Of a DNA stretch of 64,000 nucleotides, positions 1-12,540 are shown piece by piece. The notes below the pieces were generated by a model. It searched no databases, had not been told where the DNA came from, and saw nothing but the letters and a program-made list of their open reading frames with translations. Source of the DNA: Purshia tridentata. Its lineage: Eukaryota > Streptophyta > Magnoliopsida > Rosales > Rosaceae. Position 1 is the stretch's first letter; every line of letters starts with the position of its first letter. The position numbers and the translations under genes are program-made. The DNA lies in the NCBI GenBank assembly GCA_003254885.1, contig QANT01005784.1, positions 30,602 through 94,601 on the forward strand. Direction: 5' to 3'.

Positions 1-983
1 TGGCATTGTGTAACTGATCTGCTTATGATATTTGATCACACATTGTTTTATTCACAACTAGCGAAAGCTTGCAACAAATGTGTAGTTAGTTGTAAAAAAC
101 TCGTGACCTTATAAATTGCAAAAGCTAGATTTTTATTAAAGAAAATTAAGCAACCATACTTTACCATACATGTAACATGTTAGAATGTTAAACAGTAGTT
201 GAAATCTATTCGTGTTCGACTCTAATAACAATTCTAATTTCACATATGTTGAACTATTTAAAAAAAGAAGAAGTTATAAGCATATTATTTTGTTAGATAT
301 TCGCTAAATTAGGTTAATATATATTAGTTTCACTCAGTTGAATTATCTAAAAAGAAAAATTATAGGCATATTATCGTGTTAAAGCAGACAATAAATCAAG
401 CCAATATACACTAATTTACTTGATTAAGAGTCTTAGTTTACATACCGACAACATAACTTGTCGAAGCTAAAGGCAGAGAAATTAAATTTCATGTGAAACA
501 GTGAAATGTTCCATTTGAAAAAAAAAATACAGAAAAAAATAGTGCATACACTGGGACCAGTCATGCAGTGCCATGTGTCTGCTAAAGGGTACAATCATTT
601 GAAACGGCTTGCATCCAACAGGACGCTGCCAACAACCGTTGTTCAAAGTCAAAACCAAAATGACCATTTTGTCCTGAACCTCAGTGAAAAACTGAAACCA
701 ACCACCACTTCCTTCTTCATACTTTGCCAGCACAGTAGAGAGACATCTTATCTGTATCTCTCTGTCTCTCTCATGTCACTCTTCAGAGTCTCACATAATT
801 AATCACTCAGTTTGTTGAGCATGGTAGCAGGTTCTAATCCATAATTAACCCAATAACCTCCACTTAATTACATAATTAACACCCAACCCAACACACACAC
901 ACTCTCTCTCTCTCTGTTTTATTTATCGAATCCAAATCCTCCATATTTTTCTCTACGATTCCATAGCTTCCTCTTCTTACACG
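1..983. other. Intergenic / KLCR promoter and 5' leader
   Basis: No gene is visible. The right end (about 780-983) is the presumed promoter and leader of the TPR gene. It carries a short CA/CT microsatellite (about 891-920) and a pyrimidine-rich leader up to the ATG at 984. The open frames on both strands at 480-800 have no recognisable protein character. Confidence 0.6.
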
Positions 984-3900
984 ATGCCGGGTTTAGTCTC
1001 CGTCAAAACCCCGCCCGACGCGCCACCGCTCCGAATCTCGGTCCCGGAGGCCCAAGCCCAATCCCAAAGATCCGAACCCGCCGCAATTTCCAAAACCCCG
1101 TCACCAGTCCCCAAAAAGCTGCCCTCACCTTCACCGTCCCGATCCAAGCCCTCACCGGACAGAGTCAGGTCCAAAAAGCCCCAACCCGAATCCCCCAACC
1201 CAATTCTCTCCGATGCCTCGCTCGACAACCCGGATCTCGGCCCGTTTCTACTGAAACTCGCCCGAGACACCATAGCCTCCGGCGAAGGCCCGAACAAGGC
1301 TCTCGAATACGCGCTCCGGGCCTCCAAGTCGTTCGAGCGGTGCGCAGTGGAAGGCGAGCCGAGCCTGGACCTGGCTATGAGCTTGCACGTGCTGGCGGCG
1401 ATATACTGCAGCTTGGGCCGGTTCGAGGAGGCGGTTCCGGTTCTGGACCGGGCGATTCAGGTCCCGGACGTTGGGAGAGGCGCGGATCACGCGCTTGCGG
1501 TGTTCTCGGGGCACATGCAGTTGGGGGACACGTACTCGATGCTGGGCCAGGTGGACCGGTCCATTGAATGTTATGAGGAGGGCCTGAAGATCCAGATCGA
1601 GTCCTTGGGCGACACCGATCCCAGAGTCGGCGAGACTTGCAGGTCCGAATTCTCATTAGCTTATTTTTTAGTTTTTTATTTTTCAGTTTGTGTTTTTGCG
1701 TGCGCGCGTTTTTTTGGGTTTCGTATGTGTTTAGGGATCTGTTTTAATGTTTTTCCCAAAAAAAAAACAAAGGGATTGGATTGGGTCTTGGGATTTGGAT
1801 AATGGGTCGGAGATGGATGGATGATTGGGCTTAAAAATTTGGTGGGAATTATGTTATAGATTGCTTAGCCAAATTTGGTAAATTTTTAGATTCGGAGAAT
1901 TTATTTCTGTTAGCATTTTACTTTGCCGGCTGAAAGTTTGGCGCTTTAATTGGATAACACAATAAAATTTGACCAAATGTGAAAGAAGTGAAAAATGATG
2001 GGGTGATATTTGAGCTATTTTTTATTTTATGGAAACCGATTGGAAATTGAACCGATTGGTTGACTGTAACTTGAATTTTGATTAGGATGTTGCCTCAAGT
2101 TTTGTATAATTGATATTGGTGTTTTTTTAGATTCATTTTCCAAATTGATATATTTTGCACGCATTTGCATGTAATGTGGCTCTTGATGCAAATTTGAGTT
2201 GGCGGGACAGAATAGTTAATTAATGGTATAGACATCTATGGGCATTAACAATTAACAAACATGGGCTGTTGGTGGGTGTCCATGTTTGTTAATCTCGTGT
2301 CTTCTCTTTCCCTGAAGTTGACAGGCATAAGTTGTAACATCTGGGATACATTAGTAGGTATAGACGTTGCCCAACAGAGTATTGGTGGTTTTATTTCTAC
2401 GTATAGGACTCCCCAGTAGAAATTCTTAATTGTGTGTTCTGCTTCCTCTGATGTGTTTTGTGTTCTTTTTTTGGGGTTAATTATTTGAATTAGTGCTTAA
2501 ATTCTTCCAAGTGAACTAAACCAGTTTTAAATATAATAGTTTGACAGAATGTAAGAGTAACCTTGTTTAATTGAATTTGTGTTGGACATGCAGATATTTG
2601 GCTGAGGCCCATGTCCAAGCAATGCAGTTTGAAAGAGCAGAAGAGTTGTGCAAGAAAACTCTTGAAATTCATCGTGCTCATAGCGAACCAGCGTCTCTTG
2701 AAGAGGCAGCTGACCGCCGGCTGATGGCTCTCATATGTGAGGCAAAGGGAGATTATGAATCAGCACTTGAGCACCTTGTCCTTGCCAGCATGGCAATGAT
2801 TGCAAATGGACAAGAGAATGAGGTTGCTGCTATTGATGTCAGCATAGGCAACATTTACATGTCTCTTTGTCGCTTTGATGAGGCTGTCTTCTCCTATCAG
2901 AAGGCACTCACTGTTTTGAAGTCATCAAAGGGCGACAACCACCCTTCTGTTGCCTCTGTCTTTGTACGCCTTGCTGACCTATATCATAGGACCGGAAAGC
3001 TTCGGGAGTCCAAATCATATTGTGAGAATGCCTTGAGGATATATGTGAAACCTGTGCCTGGAACAACAGCAGAAGAAATTTCTAGTGGGTTGACTGAAAT
3101 TTCAGCTATTTATGAGTCCATGGATGAGCCTGAGGAGGCACTTAAGCTATTGCAGAAGGCGATGAAGTTGCTGGAGGATAAACCGGGACAGCAAAGCACA
3201 ATTGCTGGAATAGAAGCACGGATGGGAGTGATGTTTTGCATGCTAGGGAGATATGAAGAAGCAAGGAACTCTTTCGAAAGTGCTATAGTGAAACTTAGAG
3301 CCAGTGGAGAGAAGAAGTCTCCCTTCTTTGGGGTTGTGTTGAACCAGATGGGATTGGCTTGTGTACAGTTATTCAAGATAGATGAGGCTGCAGAGTTGTT
3401 TGAAGAAGCAAGGGGGATATTAGAACAAGAGTGTGGTCCTTGTCATCAAGATACTCTTGGAGTATATAGCAATCTCGCAGCAACCTATGATGCTATGGGA
3501 AGGTAGTATATCTGAGTATTCTGCTTGCATTTTGGCTGTAGCTGTTAGCATGTTTCTCATTTGCTTGAATTCTCCATGAAAAACTATTGTTTATTCTATA
3601 TGGATTGGCCCTTAACTTGTGGTTCATCTTCTTTGCAATCGGAAAATAGTCCAGACTATGAAGGTACCATATCTTTTTTATTGACATTGAATGAGCTTTA
3701 CTTGACAGCCTCAGTCCATGCCTGTGTTCCAGGTTTACATCATTTGCATGAGTCTGGCAGTGGATTCTTTTTTCATCTTTTGCTTTTATTTAAGCCAAGT
3801 CCACTATGTGTGGCAAAATTACTGAGAATGCAATTTGAATTGTAGTTGGTTCTGGTATTGTCTAGTATTTCTTGTTAGTACTTGAAGCAAGAACTTAAGT

Positions 3901-4187
3901 AATACGATATTCAATTTTTAACGAATTATTATGGATCTTTTTTCAGAGTTGAAGATGCAATTGAAATTTTGGAGTATGTCCTTAAGTTGCGAGAAGAAAA
4001 GCTTGGAATTGCAAATCCTGATTTTGAAGATGAGAAGAGAAGGCTATCCGAACTTCTGAAAGAAGCAGGCAGGACCCGAGACAAAAAAGCAAAGTCTCTG
4101 GAAAACCTCATTGATCCAAACTCAACCTCGAAGAAGTCAAAGAAAGAGGGAACAAAGAGATGGGCTGGATTGGGTTTCAGAATTTGA
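984..4187 (+). CDS. KLCR1: Kinesin light chain-related TPR protein (KLCR/CMU)
   Basis: Three coding exons: 984-1642, 2594-3502, 3947-4187 (602 aa, in frame across both GT-AG introns; both junctions rebuild an AGA codon). The N-terminus starts MPGLVSVKTPPDAPPLRI and is followed by about 70 residues rich in Pro, Ser and Lys. From about residue 95 to 540 there are consecutive 42-residue tetratricopeptide units typical of kinesin light chains (pattern YxxALxxLxxALxI). The C-terminus is basic (KKSKKEGTKRWAGLGFRI). From family knowledge: plant KLCR proteins, also called CMU, bind cortical microtubules and IQD proteins and keep cellulose synthase tracks attached to microtubules; they have no motor. 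The start was chosen because it is the first ATG after the pyrimidine-rich leader and matches the family N-terminus. An AATAAA at 4456-4461 is a likely polyadenylation signal. The assignment to paralogue 1 rests on the N-terminal motif and is less certain than the family. Confidence 0.93.
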
Positions 4188-4942
4188 AGAAAAAACAGGG
4201 AAAGGTCTAATCCCAAAAAGGAAAAACAAAAAAAAAAAATAGATCTCCACTTTCATATCTTATCTGCTCAGGTACACGTGCACATTCTGTAACATAGAAG
4301 CTCATGTATAGGCTTGAAGTTTTAATTTGGTGAGGTTTTCTGTTTCTTGAGTTTTGAATTTCTCATTTTTTATTCTCTGATAATGTTTTATTGAATGTCT
4401 GCATTGTGAGCTTGAGGCTGTTCACTGAAAAGAAAGAAAAATATGCATTTGAGTGAATAAAATTCACATGTATGTTTTCTCCTTTGCAATTCATCAGTTC
4501 TTGCATTGTCCTAGCATCTCAGTACTCTCTGCAAAATCTCTCTCATACTCCACAAAGGGGTTTAGTAGAATTTCACCTCTGACACCCAGCAGTGCAGAGC
4601 CCAGTGGGAAAGCTTAACATGCATCTGTGCTGTGCCTACACCCAGTGTAAGAGCATAGCCTTAACTAATTATAAAATATTGAGAAAGTTAACTAAAGGAC
4701 AATTTTATCCAAATCAATGTCTGCAAAGTTGGACTGTGTAGGGAGTAAAACCACTCAAGCAAATGAGATATTGCCTCATCAATACTTTGTAAAAGTTCTA
4801 TATAGTTGAGCCTTGGGCAATCCCAAGGGGAGTGCATATGAGATAATGGGTTAGGATTATAATAAGTTCATAATTTTATTATTTTCAATGTAACCAAAAA
4901 AAGTATTTAGTGCAAATTATCATTCCTTAGTGTAAACTAGAA

Positions 4943-5156
4943 GGCTTTCTTTGAAGTATAGGATAAGATTGAATATGATAAATGACTAAATTCATGTATA
5001 TATAAAAAAAAACTTATTTCCACAAATTCCTCAATTTTTGAGATGGATAAGTTTCACTTTATGATTAGTCTATTTTATTTTTTTAAGTTAGAAAATTATT
5101 TTTTAAATACACATAAATTTAGTCATTTATTCTATTCATTCATATCAAACGAGGTT
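4943..5156. mobile_element. Foldback MITE, copy 1 of a local family
   Basis: The two ends are inverted copies. The left arm contains AATGACTAAATTCATGT (from 4980). The right arm contains the complementary ACACATAAATTTAGTCATTT (near 5109-5128), separated by an AT-rich loop. The same arms occur in the element at 51114-51396, so this is a family and not chance. No coding capacity. Exact ends and target-site duplication are uncertain. A PIF/Harbinger (Tourist-like) origin is possible but not shown. Confidence 0.65.
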
Positions 5157-5457
5157 GAAGTGTTAATCACACATGTTATGGTGATGGAATAGTTACTGAA
5201 GATAAATAGTAGTTACAATAAACTGAGAACTAGGGAGTGGGAGAGAGAGTGAGACAAAAGTACAGCTTAGTTACCATTAAACTTTGGCTTTCAAATGCAC
5301 TATTAAACTTCGTTAATGTAAAAAGGTTATAATTGACATTTTACACACTCCAGTTGATAAAAAGTGTTTTCTTAATAATAATATAGATGAGTACACCACA
5401 AATGCAATGTCCTTATGTCCCTATAATGGGGCATGGTGCTTTGGTTATTATGCCATA

Positions 5458-5489
<32 letters not shown>

Positions 5490-8400
5490 AATTTATTTCA
5501 ACTTGATCTCTTTAATTAGTAGTGTCATTACGCATTAGTAACTTGAATTAATGAAAAGAAATGCTAAATCCTAAATATCTTGTCTTCTGCATCAATTTGA
5601 CACACATTATTGCTCTCTTTCCACCACCTTAATATAAAAAAACACATATATATCTTATGCTTCCCAGAATCTCAGCATGTAGTCATTAGTTTTCGTTTCA
5701 CAATGGAATTCTAACATTGACATTATCTCAATTTCCTTAAGAATCATGGTCTCTATTATCTACTGAATCATATTCTCACTCTTTATATAATTGACAAGAA
5801 ATATTAGTTCTCTCGGTCAAAGCAAACAATTCCTGGACCATTTGCTGGAAAAGGGTATGGGTTTGTAATGGGGTTTGATGGCAAACCAACTAAAGTGAAG
5901 ACTTCTTTTCATCGAAAAAAAAGGAGAATAATTAAAGAGGCATAAAAATTGAAAGGTTCTCATCAATTAATAGAACTTTATCAATATAAATAAGTAGATA
6001 ATTTTCAACACCTTGATATTAAATACGTGAGGATCGCGTAGTTCCAATTTCCAACTAGATATATAATGAAATAAAGAACATGAAGTCGGCGAAGATGACA
6101 AAGAAATTAATGTGAAGGTGGCCGGTTGCAATCAACCTACTATGTATTGAAAAGAAAAAGATCACATAATTAAAGATATTAATTGATGGGTAATGAGTCA
6201 ATTATGTATCAATTAACCTAACACTTTCTCTAATTGTATGCAATCTTATCATACATGTGGAGATGTGGACAAATGCAAATAGAATGTGCAGCAGAAAATA
6301 AAAATTGAATAAAGATTTTAATTTCAGGACCTCTACAACCAGAGTTTTGAAACAATTAATGTTAGCTAGACTAACAAATTCGAGTGTAGTTAGTTCGTAC
6401 GTAATGGAATTATAATCCCTAATTGTATTGGATTTTGGTTATTATACCAAAAAATGAAGACTAGAACATTTAACTCAAAACCAATTAATCAACACAAAAT
6501 AGATCAAAAAATCTTATAAATTGTTAGTCATAGTTTTAATTCCTCAATGCGAGATATCACTCTCAACATAAACGATATGGGTCCAATTTTGTCAATGAAT
6601 TATCAAAAATTCAATATCTTTGTAAAACTATAATTAAGAACTTGAAAACTTAATAGGATAGACTTTAGAGTGAGGATTCACAATACATACCAAGGGCAAT
6701 GGGATAACATCCACATAATTAAAGTGCAAAGGAGAATATTTAGGACTTGAAAATTGTCCATTTCATGCATGTTGTGTATTTTTAATTAGCTAGCCTACAG
6801 TGTAGACATGATAGTCTTGTCCCATCTCCAACCTTGTTCATGTCTCAGTCCAAAAATCAATTATTCAATTAGTCTTTATCAGAATTTGATTCATCAGACA
6901 CACATCTTTGGATCATTTCCTTTGAGGCCGGAAAGGAATATGTTCGATCATCACCACCCTAAGCTGGCCTAATATGCATGCATGTATGTAAGGCAATTAG
7001 CTCTCACCATAGATTTGGAATTAACTGCCACTCTTGATGGAGACCCAATTCTTCAGCCACTACTTGGTGTCTGTTTGTGCTCTATCGACCTCAGAGTAGG
7101 TTTTTGTTTTGGTGTGTCATAGTCACATACTCATTATCACATGTGTACAGTTATGAGACCCAAAAGAACACATTGTTCTTCTCCTTTCCTAAAGAGATTT
7201 GGAAGTGTCCAAATTGGCTACTTCATGTGTTATAGGGAGAGTACTTTGGGACCTAAAAAATGATTCATATCGATCCAGTTATCTTTAAGTCATAAAAAGA
7301 TACTTGATGAAGTTTAAAATGATTTGAATTTCAATTCATGGCTTGGTAATTCTACAGTACTTATTGGCCGGTATTAACATTAGGTCGATATTAATTGCGG
7401 AATATTTGGTAGTCTCACTCACATTTTTGCTCAGAATCTTAATTTCCTGATGTTAATTAAAGAAATAAGTGAGCTAGTGTCCAAATTGGATACTGTATAT
7501 ATTAGGGACTTTAGGGTTGCAAAGTGAGCCATATATATATATAAAGTTGATGAATATGAATATGAATCGAACTCCAATACATGGTGGCTTTAATAGTACT
7601 TGTTCAGATATTATACAAACGGTGTTACGAATTCATATAAGTTTTTTTAATTCGCATATGCTTCTCAAACACAAGCAAGCTTCGGGTATACATTAAAGTG
7701 ATCCCAATTCATACATTTTTTATATCAAGTGAAAAACCAATTCGTGTCTTTTTTTTTCACACGTTCATAAAAGGTTAATGAATATGAATCGAAATCCAAT
7801 TCACATATATAATATAACAAAGTACGTTAACTGACACCAGCTAGAATATTAGCATGATAAGGGACAGAGTACAATTTAAAATTGGCTATAATTTCTATTC
7901 TTTGTACACGTCGCACAACATCTTCTGAATGATTTGAAGGATAGAGAATCGTATAAGTGCACCAAAATATTCATGCAAATCAGTCTCAGACATAGGCCAT
8001 TAGGCCTGCCTTAAAAAATTGCACAAACCAATCACCAAATTTCCAAAAAATTAAAGTGACCATCAAACCCATTCTTATTTTTAGTATTTATATTAATCCT
8101 AATATCTTGTGCCTTTACAATGACTACATATTCCTTGCCGTTGTTTCGAAAGAGATAGTTAACTGTTTGCCTATGAAATTTTTTGGACTCCTAGTGACCT
8201 AATTATTTCCAGAGTCTGCAGGGTCACTCTCACTGAAATATATATTGTTTTTTGCATCAGATATATATTAATTCTTTTTGCTCATGATTAATGTGTGTCC
8301 GATATTACAAATATAAATTAATTTTCTAACTGCTACAAGTGTTACATTTATTTACTAATCATATCTGATAGAGGTGTGATTTACTTATATAAATAAGGCT

Positions 8401-9558
8401 AGTTGATTCTTCAAGCGTTGTGTTTGATGGTTTGAGGATTAATACAATAATATTAAAGACATAAACTATTGTCTCAAACCTTTGTTCACTGAAATAACAT
8501 GATAGTTTCTTATTTAGTATAAATGAATGAAATTTAAAAAGATTCAATTATTATTTAAAAAATTAAAATAATAGTTGTTGCCTCTGACATTAGTGAAGAT
8601 CAATATTACTCATTACCACTCAAGCTACAGGTATATATTCATCGATCACTTTCGCAGATCAGTTCAGTGCACATGCTTATATTTTTGAAATTACCATTAT
8701 ATAAGCACACTGTTTTGAGTAAAAGCAGATGCTAATTAATGACTTAGAATATCTTCTTTTTTTTTTTTTGGCCAAGACTTAGAATATCTTCTTAATTAAA
8801 AAGAAGTGAAGAATAATGGGTCTTCATGATTTAATAGGTACACGTACCATTTAAATGAATGACCGACACCTACACATTGTAATTGTGACTGACCACTTGT
8901 CACCAGCTCTTGTACTACTGCTGTGGACCTGTGCTATAAATTTGCTCCTTTTTACTAAGCATGGCAAGGACCACCGAGTCATTGAAGAAAATAAGGAAAC
9001 TATGACCCACCTTCCCCACGAGACCAGATTCATAATAAAACTCCAAAACAAACTAGGTAGGGACCAAATCCATAAGAAAGAAAAAAAAGTCATAATATCC
9101 ATAATTATTATACCGCACCTGATCTTGTTGCACCATAAAAAGCTATAGAGATCTTGACTAGCTAGTTTAGCCATGAATTTCTTTGTAATATTAACTAATA
9201 TGTGTGCCTAACCATATATCCTAAAATCCAATTCTGCCCCATATCTGACTCCATAATTAAGGAGAGGTAAGAATTAACCACAGATTTTCACAGCTTCTCT
9301 GCCATAAATCAAGAAATTACTGTGGACCCAAACACCCAAAATGGATAAAATGTAGCATATGGGGGTTTTGATGAGCCAGACTTTTGATTCAGTGAAGTGG
9401 CAGCTAGCAATCCCCAATGGCTATAAATGTAAGAAAAATTAAGCCACTGAAAAAGAGATAAAACAAAAAAATCAGTTACTTTCGGTGCCTTGTAACGTTA
9501 GGAGAGTACTCCCTGTAACGTTAGGGTTTAGAGAATCTTGAAGGTAGTTCCAAGGCAT

Positions 9559-9577
9559 ACACACACACACACACACA
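9559..9577. repeat. (AC)n microsatellite
   Basis: About nine AC units in the region upstream of the SWEET gene. Likely polymorphic. Confidence 0.9.
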
Positions 9578-9765
9578 TTCTCAATCTCTCTCTCATCCTT
9601 TCGGGCTTTGGATGAATTTGATTCTCTTTTCTCTTCCATCATTTAATTCATGACTACTGTACAGTACATGTGTTGCTATAAGTTGCCACCCCTCCAGTAC
9701 ATGCCATGCAAGTGTGACCTAACAGACTTGGATACAATCCAAACTGTACCCAATTAATTAAGACT

Positions 9766-9820
9766 GTCTCTCCCTCTCTCTCTCTCTCCCTCTCTCCCTC
9801 TCTCCCTCTCTCTCTCTAGT
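9766..9820. repeat. (CT)n-rich tract in SWEET leader/promoter
   Basis: A 55-bp run of CT and CCT units about 160 bp upstream of the SWEET start codon. CT-rich tracts are common in plant core promoters and 5' leaders, so this probably lies in or next to the 5' UTR. Confidence 0.85.
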
Positions 9821-9979
9821 CTCTATAGCACCAGACAACCCTCACTGAAACTGCACCTCATATCCTTTACTATCTTTCTCTTCACCTTCTTCTTTTGATC
9901 CCTTTTCTTTAATTAGCTTGAATAATATTCTTCTTTTCATCTCTTCATCTTCATCAGCTAGTAGCTCTAAGTCACAGCC

Positions 9980-12540
9980 ATGGTTTCTGCAGATGCTGCT
10001 CGAACAGTGGTCGGAATCATAGGTGAGTTAGACTGCGCTCATTTGCTTTGTATTATTACACATCAATATTATTATGCATTGGCATCTTAATTTATATATA
10101 TATATATATATATGCTAGCTTGTGGGTTTTTGTTAGAAAAAGAAATTAAAGAATTTCTTTCACGGTTTCTAATTGTACCGAATTGTTTTAATTATGATCT
10201 TCTGAAGATTATGAAACTTGATGTGGGCTGTGTTTTTTGGCTTATTTTCAGGAAACGTCATCTCACTGTTTTTGTTCTTGTCACCAGTGTAAGCATGGTT
10301 TTTCAGTTCCAATAATTTCTCTGATGCATTTTAAATATTTTTGGCACTTGCACTCATATGTTTATTTTAAAAATTATAAGTAATATTATAGGTACCAAAA
10401 TATTTTTAAAATTTTGTTAAAGTCTTATGAGTCTTGAAAAATTTACACTATGCAAAGCCTCACATTTTTAATGCGGAATCTTTCTTTCAATGCCTCCGCA
10501 CGTGCATGTGGCGTTACTCAAGTTTAATATGTAAATAATTCATATTGGGTGACATAAGAATACGTGTGGCCGTTTGGCACAATATGTATATAGCCTACTC
10601 TGATATATTATAGCTATGAAGGAATCTAAATATATCCCAAAACTAGGTGGCAATAAAAAGAATAACTCAAACCCTTATAAACAGGCCACTATCTAAAGAA
10701 TATGTAAAGAGTCTTACATTTTTAATGTGAGATTGTTTACTCAATAAGTCTAACTCATTTTTGAAAACTGACTTATAAAGGAGGATTGTCCTAGATACAC
10801 TGTACAACCCAAGTTAATTAATGTAGGATTTATTTTGACTGTCTATAGTATTAACTGAAAATTAAAAATGAAAAAGACAAGAGTAACTTAGAAGGGCATT
10901 TTAGGCATTAATCAAAAGTACCTTAAGAAATTTAAATTTGTTATTTCCCTTAAATAAAGTTGAGGGGAATTCAATTTACAAACAGTGTATATATATATAT
11001 ATATATATATATCACAATAAAAAGTTGAATGGATCGAATTATATAAAGGGCACTTTTGGATATCTAGAAGATTAGAACCATATATTAATAAAGATCGATC
11101 AAGGTTTGCTTTAATTAGAAATTTCAACCTACCAATATAGTATTGTTCTATACGGCATGTTACTTTCTGAGAAGGTATGGATATATATCGGACTTTTAAT
11201 TAATCCACTCACACTTCTGTCCACATACAAAAAAATATTATGAATCCATCATGTGCTTTTAGAGACATAATTAATTTGCAATGCACTTGTTCAATATTTT
11301 GCCACATCCCCTATTTGGAGTTGACAAGAGAATTTTGTCTAAAATAACAATTTAATTTGCAGGCCAACCTTTGTTCAAATATGGAAGAAAGGGTCGGTGG
11401 AGCAATACTCACCAATCCCATACCTAGCAACCCTTGTGAACTGCATGATGTGGACCTTATACGGGTTACCCATTGTGCACCCGAATAGCACTCTGGTGGT
11501 GACCATCAATGGGTCCGGGACTGCCATTGAGGTGCTCTACATTATCCTCTTCCTCATCTTCTGTCATGACAAGAAAAAAAGGTGCAAAGTGCTTCTCGTG
11601 GTCCTTGTGGAGCTCATTTTCATCGGTGTCCTTACACTTTTGGTTCTCACTTTAGCCCATACCCACTCCAAGCGGTCCATGATTGTTGGCGTTGTATGCA
11701 TTCTCTTTAACATCATGATGTATGCTTCACCTTTGGCTGTCATGGTAAGTAACTCAAACCCCAACGCAAAATATTTGTTTCGGATAGTTTGACATATTAC
11801 GTTGTCGATAATTAATTGGATGCAAGTTCGAATCAAAACTTTAATTAGTACCATAACATGATAGATTCATTGACGGTTGAGTTACCGAGTAGTATAAGAA
11901 CTATATGTGCTTACTCTCATGTTTGATTATGCCTAACAGAAGTTGGTGATTACAACAAAAAGTGTGGAATACATGCCGTTTTTCTTGTCGTTCGCTTCCT
12001 TGGCAAATGGTCTTGCTTGGACTGCATATGCTCTCATCCGTTTTGACCCCTTCATCACTGTAATCATCTCAAACTCAATTAGAACTCCAATTTATTTTCC
12101 ATTAACACATTTATTGATCACATATGGCATCTCTCACGATCGCACAAAGACTTGAGTCAGTCATACATATGTGAGAGACGTAATACATAATTAATAAATA
12201 TGGTACATATAATTTTATTTTTAAAATAATTGAAAGAAGGTATTCTTTTCTATGCATTTATTTATTTGCCCAACATTGGGGTTTCTACCCCTTAATGGAA
12301 GTAAGAAATCAAAATGGGGCTGTGGTGTGTTGGTCTCAGATTCCCAATGGGCTGGGCACAGTGTTTGGGTTAGCCCAGCTGATAATCTATGCTACATACT
12401 ACAAGTCCACCAAGCGAATATTAGCAGAGAGGAAAGGCAGGCAGGTGAATTTATCAGAGGTGGCTGTGGACGAAGACGATGGAGCCAAAAAGATAGGCAG
12501 CCGCTCAACTCCTCAGAATGGTTATGCTTCTGACCCTTGA
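9980..12540 (+). CDS. SWEET: SWEET sugar transporter, clade II (SWEET4/5/7 type)
   Basis: Five coding exons: 9980-10022, 10252-10288, 11363-11744, 11940-12059, 12340-12540 (260 aa). Exon lengths of 43, 37 and 120 nt are typical of SWEET genes. The protein has two MtN3/saliva repeats (about residues 8-95 and 130-213) and seven hydrophobic segments. The conserved hinge prolines are visible as SPVP (P26), SPIPY (P44/P46), SPLAVM (P150) and YMPF (P167), and the pore asparagine regions as VNCMMW and LANGLAW. The C-terminal tail after KSTKRI is hydrophilic and probably cytosolic. Family knowledge: bidirectional uniporter at the plasma membrane; clade II members mostly move hexoses. Unusual: the third exon (382 nt) encodes what is usually two exons, which suggests loss of one intron. 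Intron 2 is 1.07 kb with AT microsatellites. The paralogue number cannot be fixed from the sequence alone. Confidence 0.93.
10093..10113. repeat. (AT)n microsatellite in SWEET intron 1
   Basis: About ten AT units in the short first intron of the SWEET gene. Likely polymorphic. Confidence 0.85.
10987..11012. repeat. (AT)n microsatellite in SWEET intron 2
   Basis: About thirteen AT units in the second intron of the SWEET gene. Confidence 0.85.

Larger units (their letters stand above)
4188..9979. other. Long intergenic region, SWEET upstream
   Basis: 5.8 kb without a supportable gene. It contains one foldback MITE (listed separately), a TA microsatellite near 5467-5489, a (AC)9 tract at 9559-9577 and a CT-rich tract at 9766-9820 just before the SWEET gene. 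Scattered short open frames (for example around 8360 and 8855-9170) lack family motifs, good splice context or codon bias and are considered chance frames. Confidence 0.6.
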
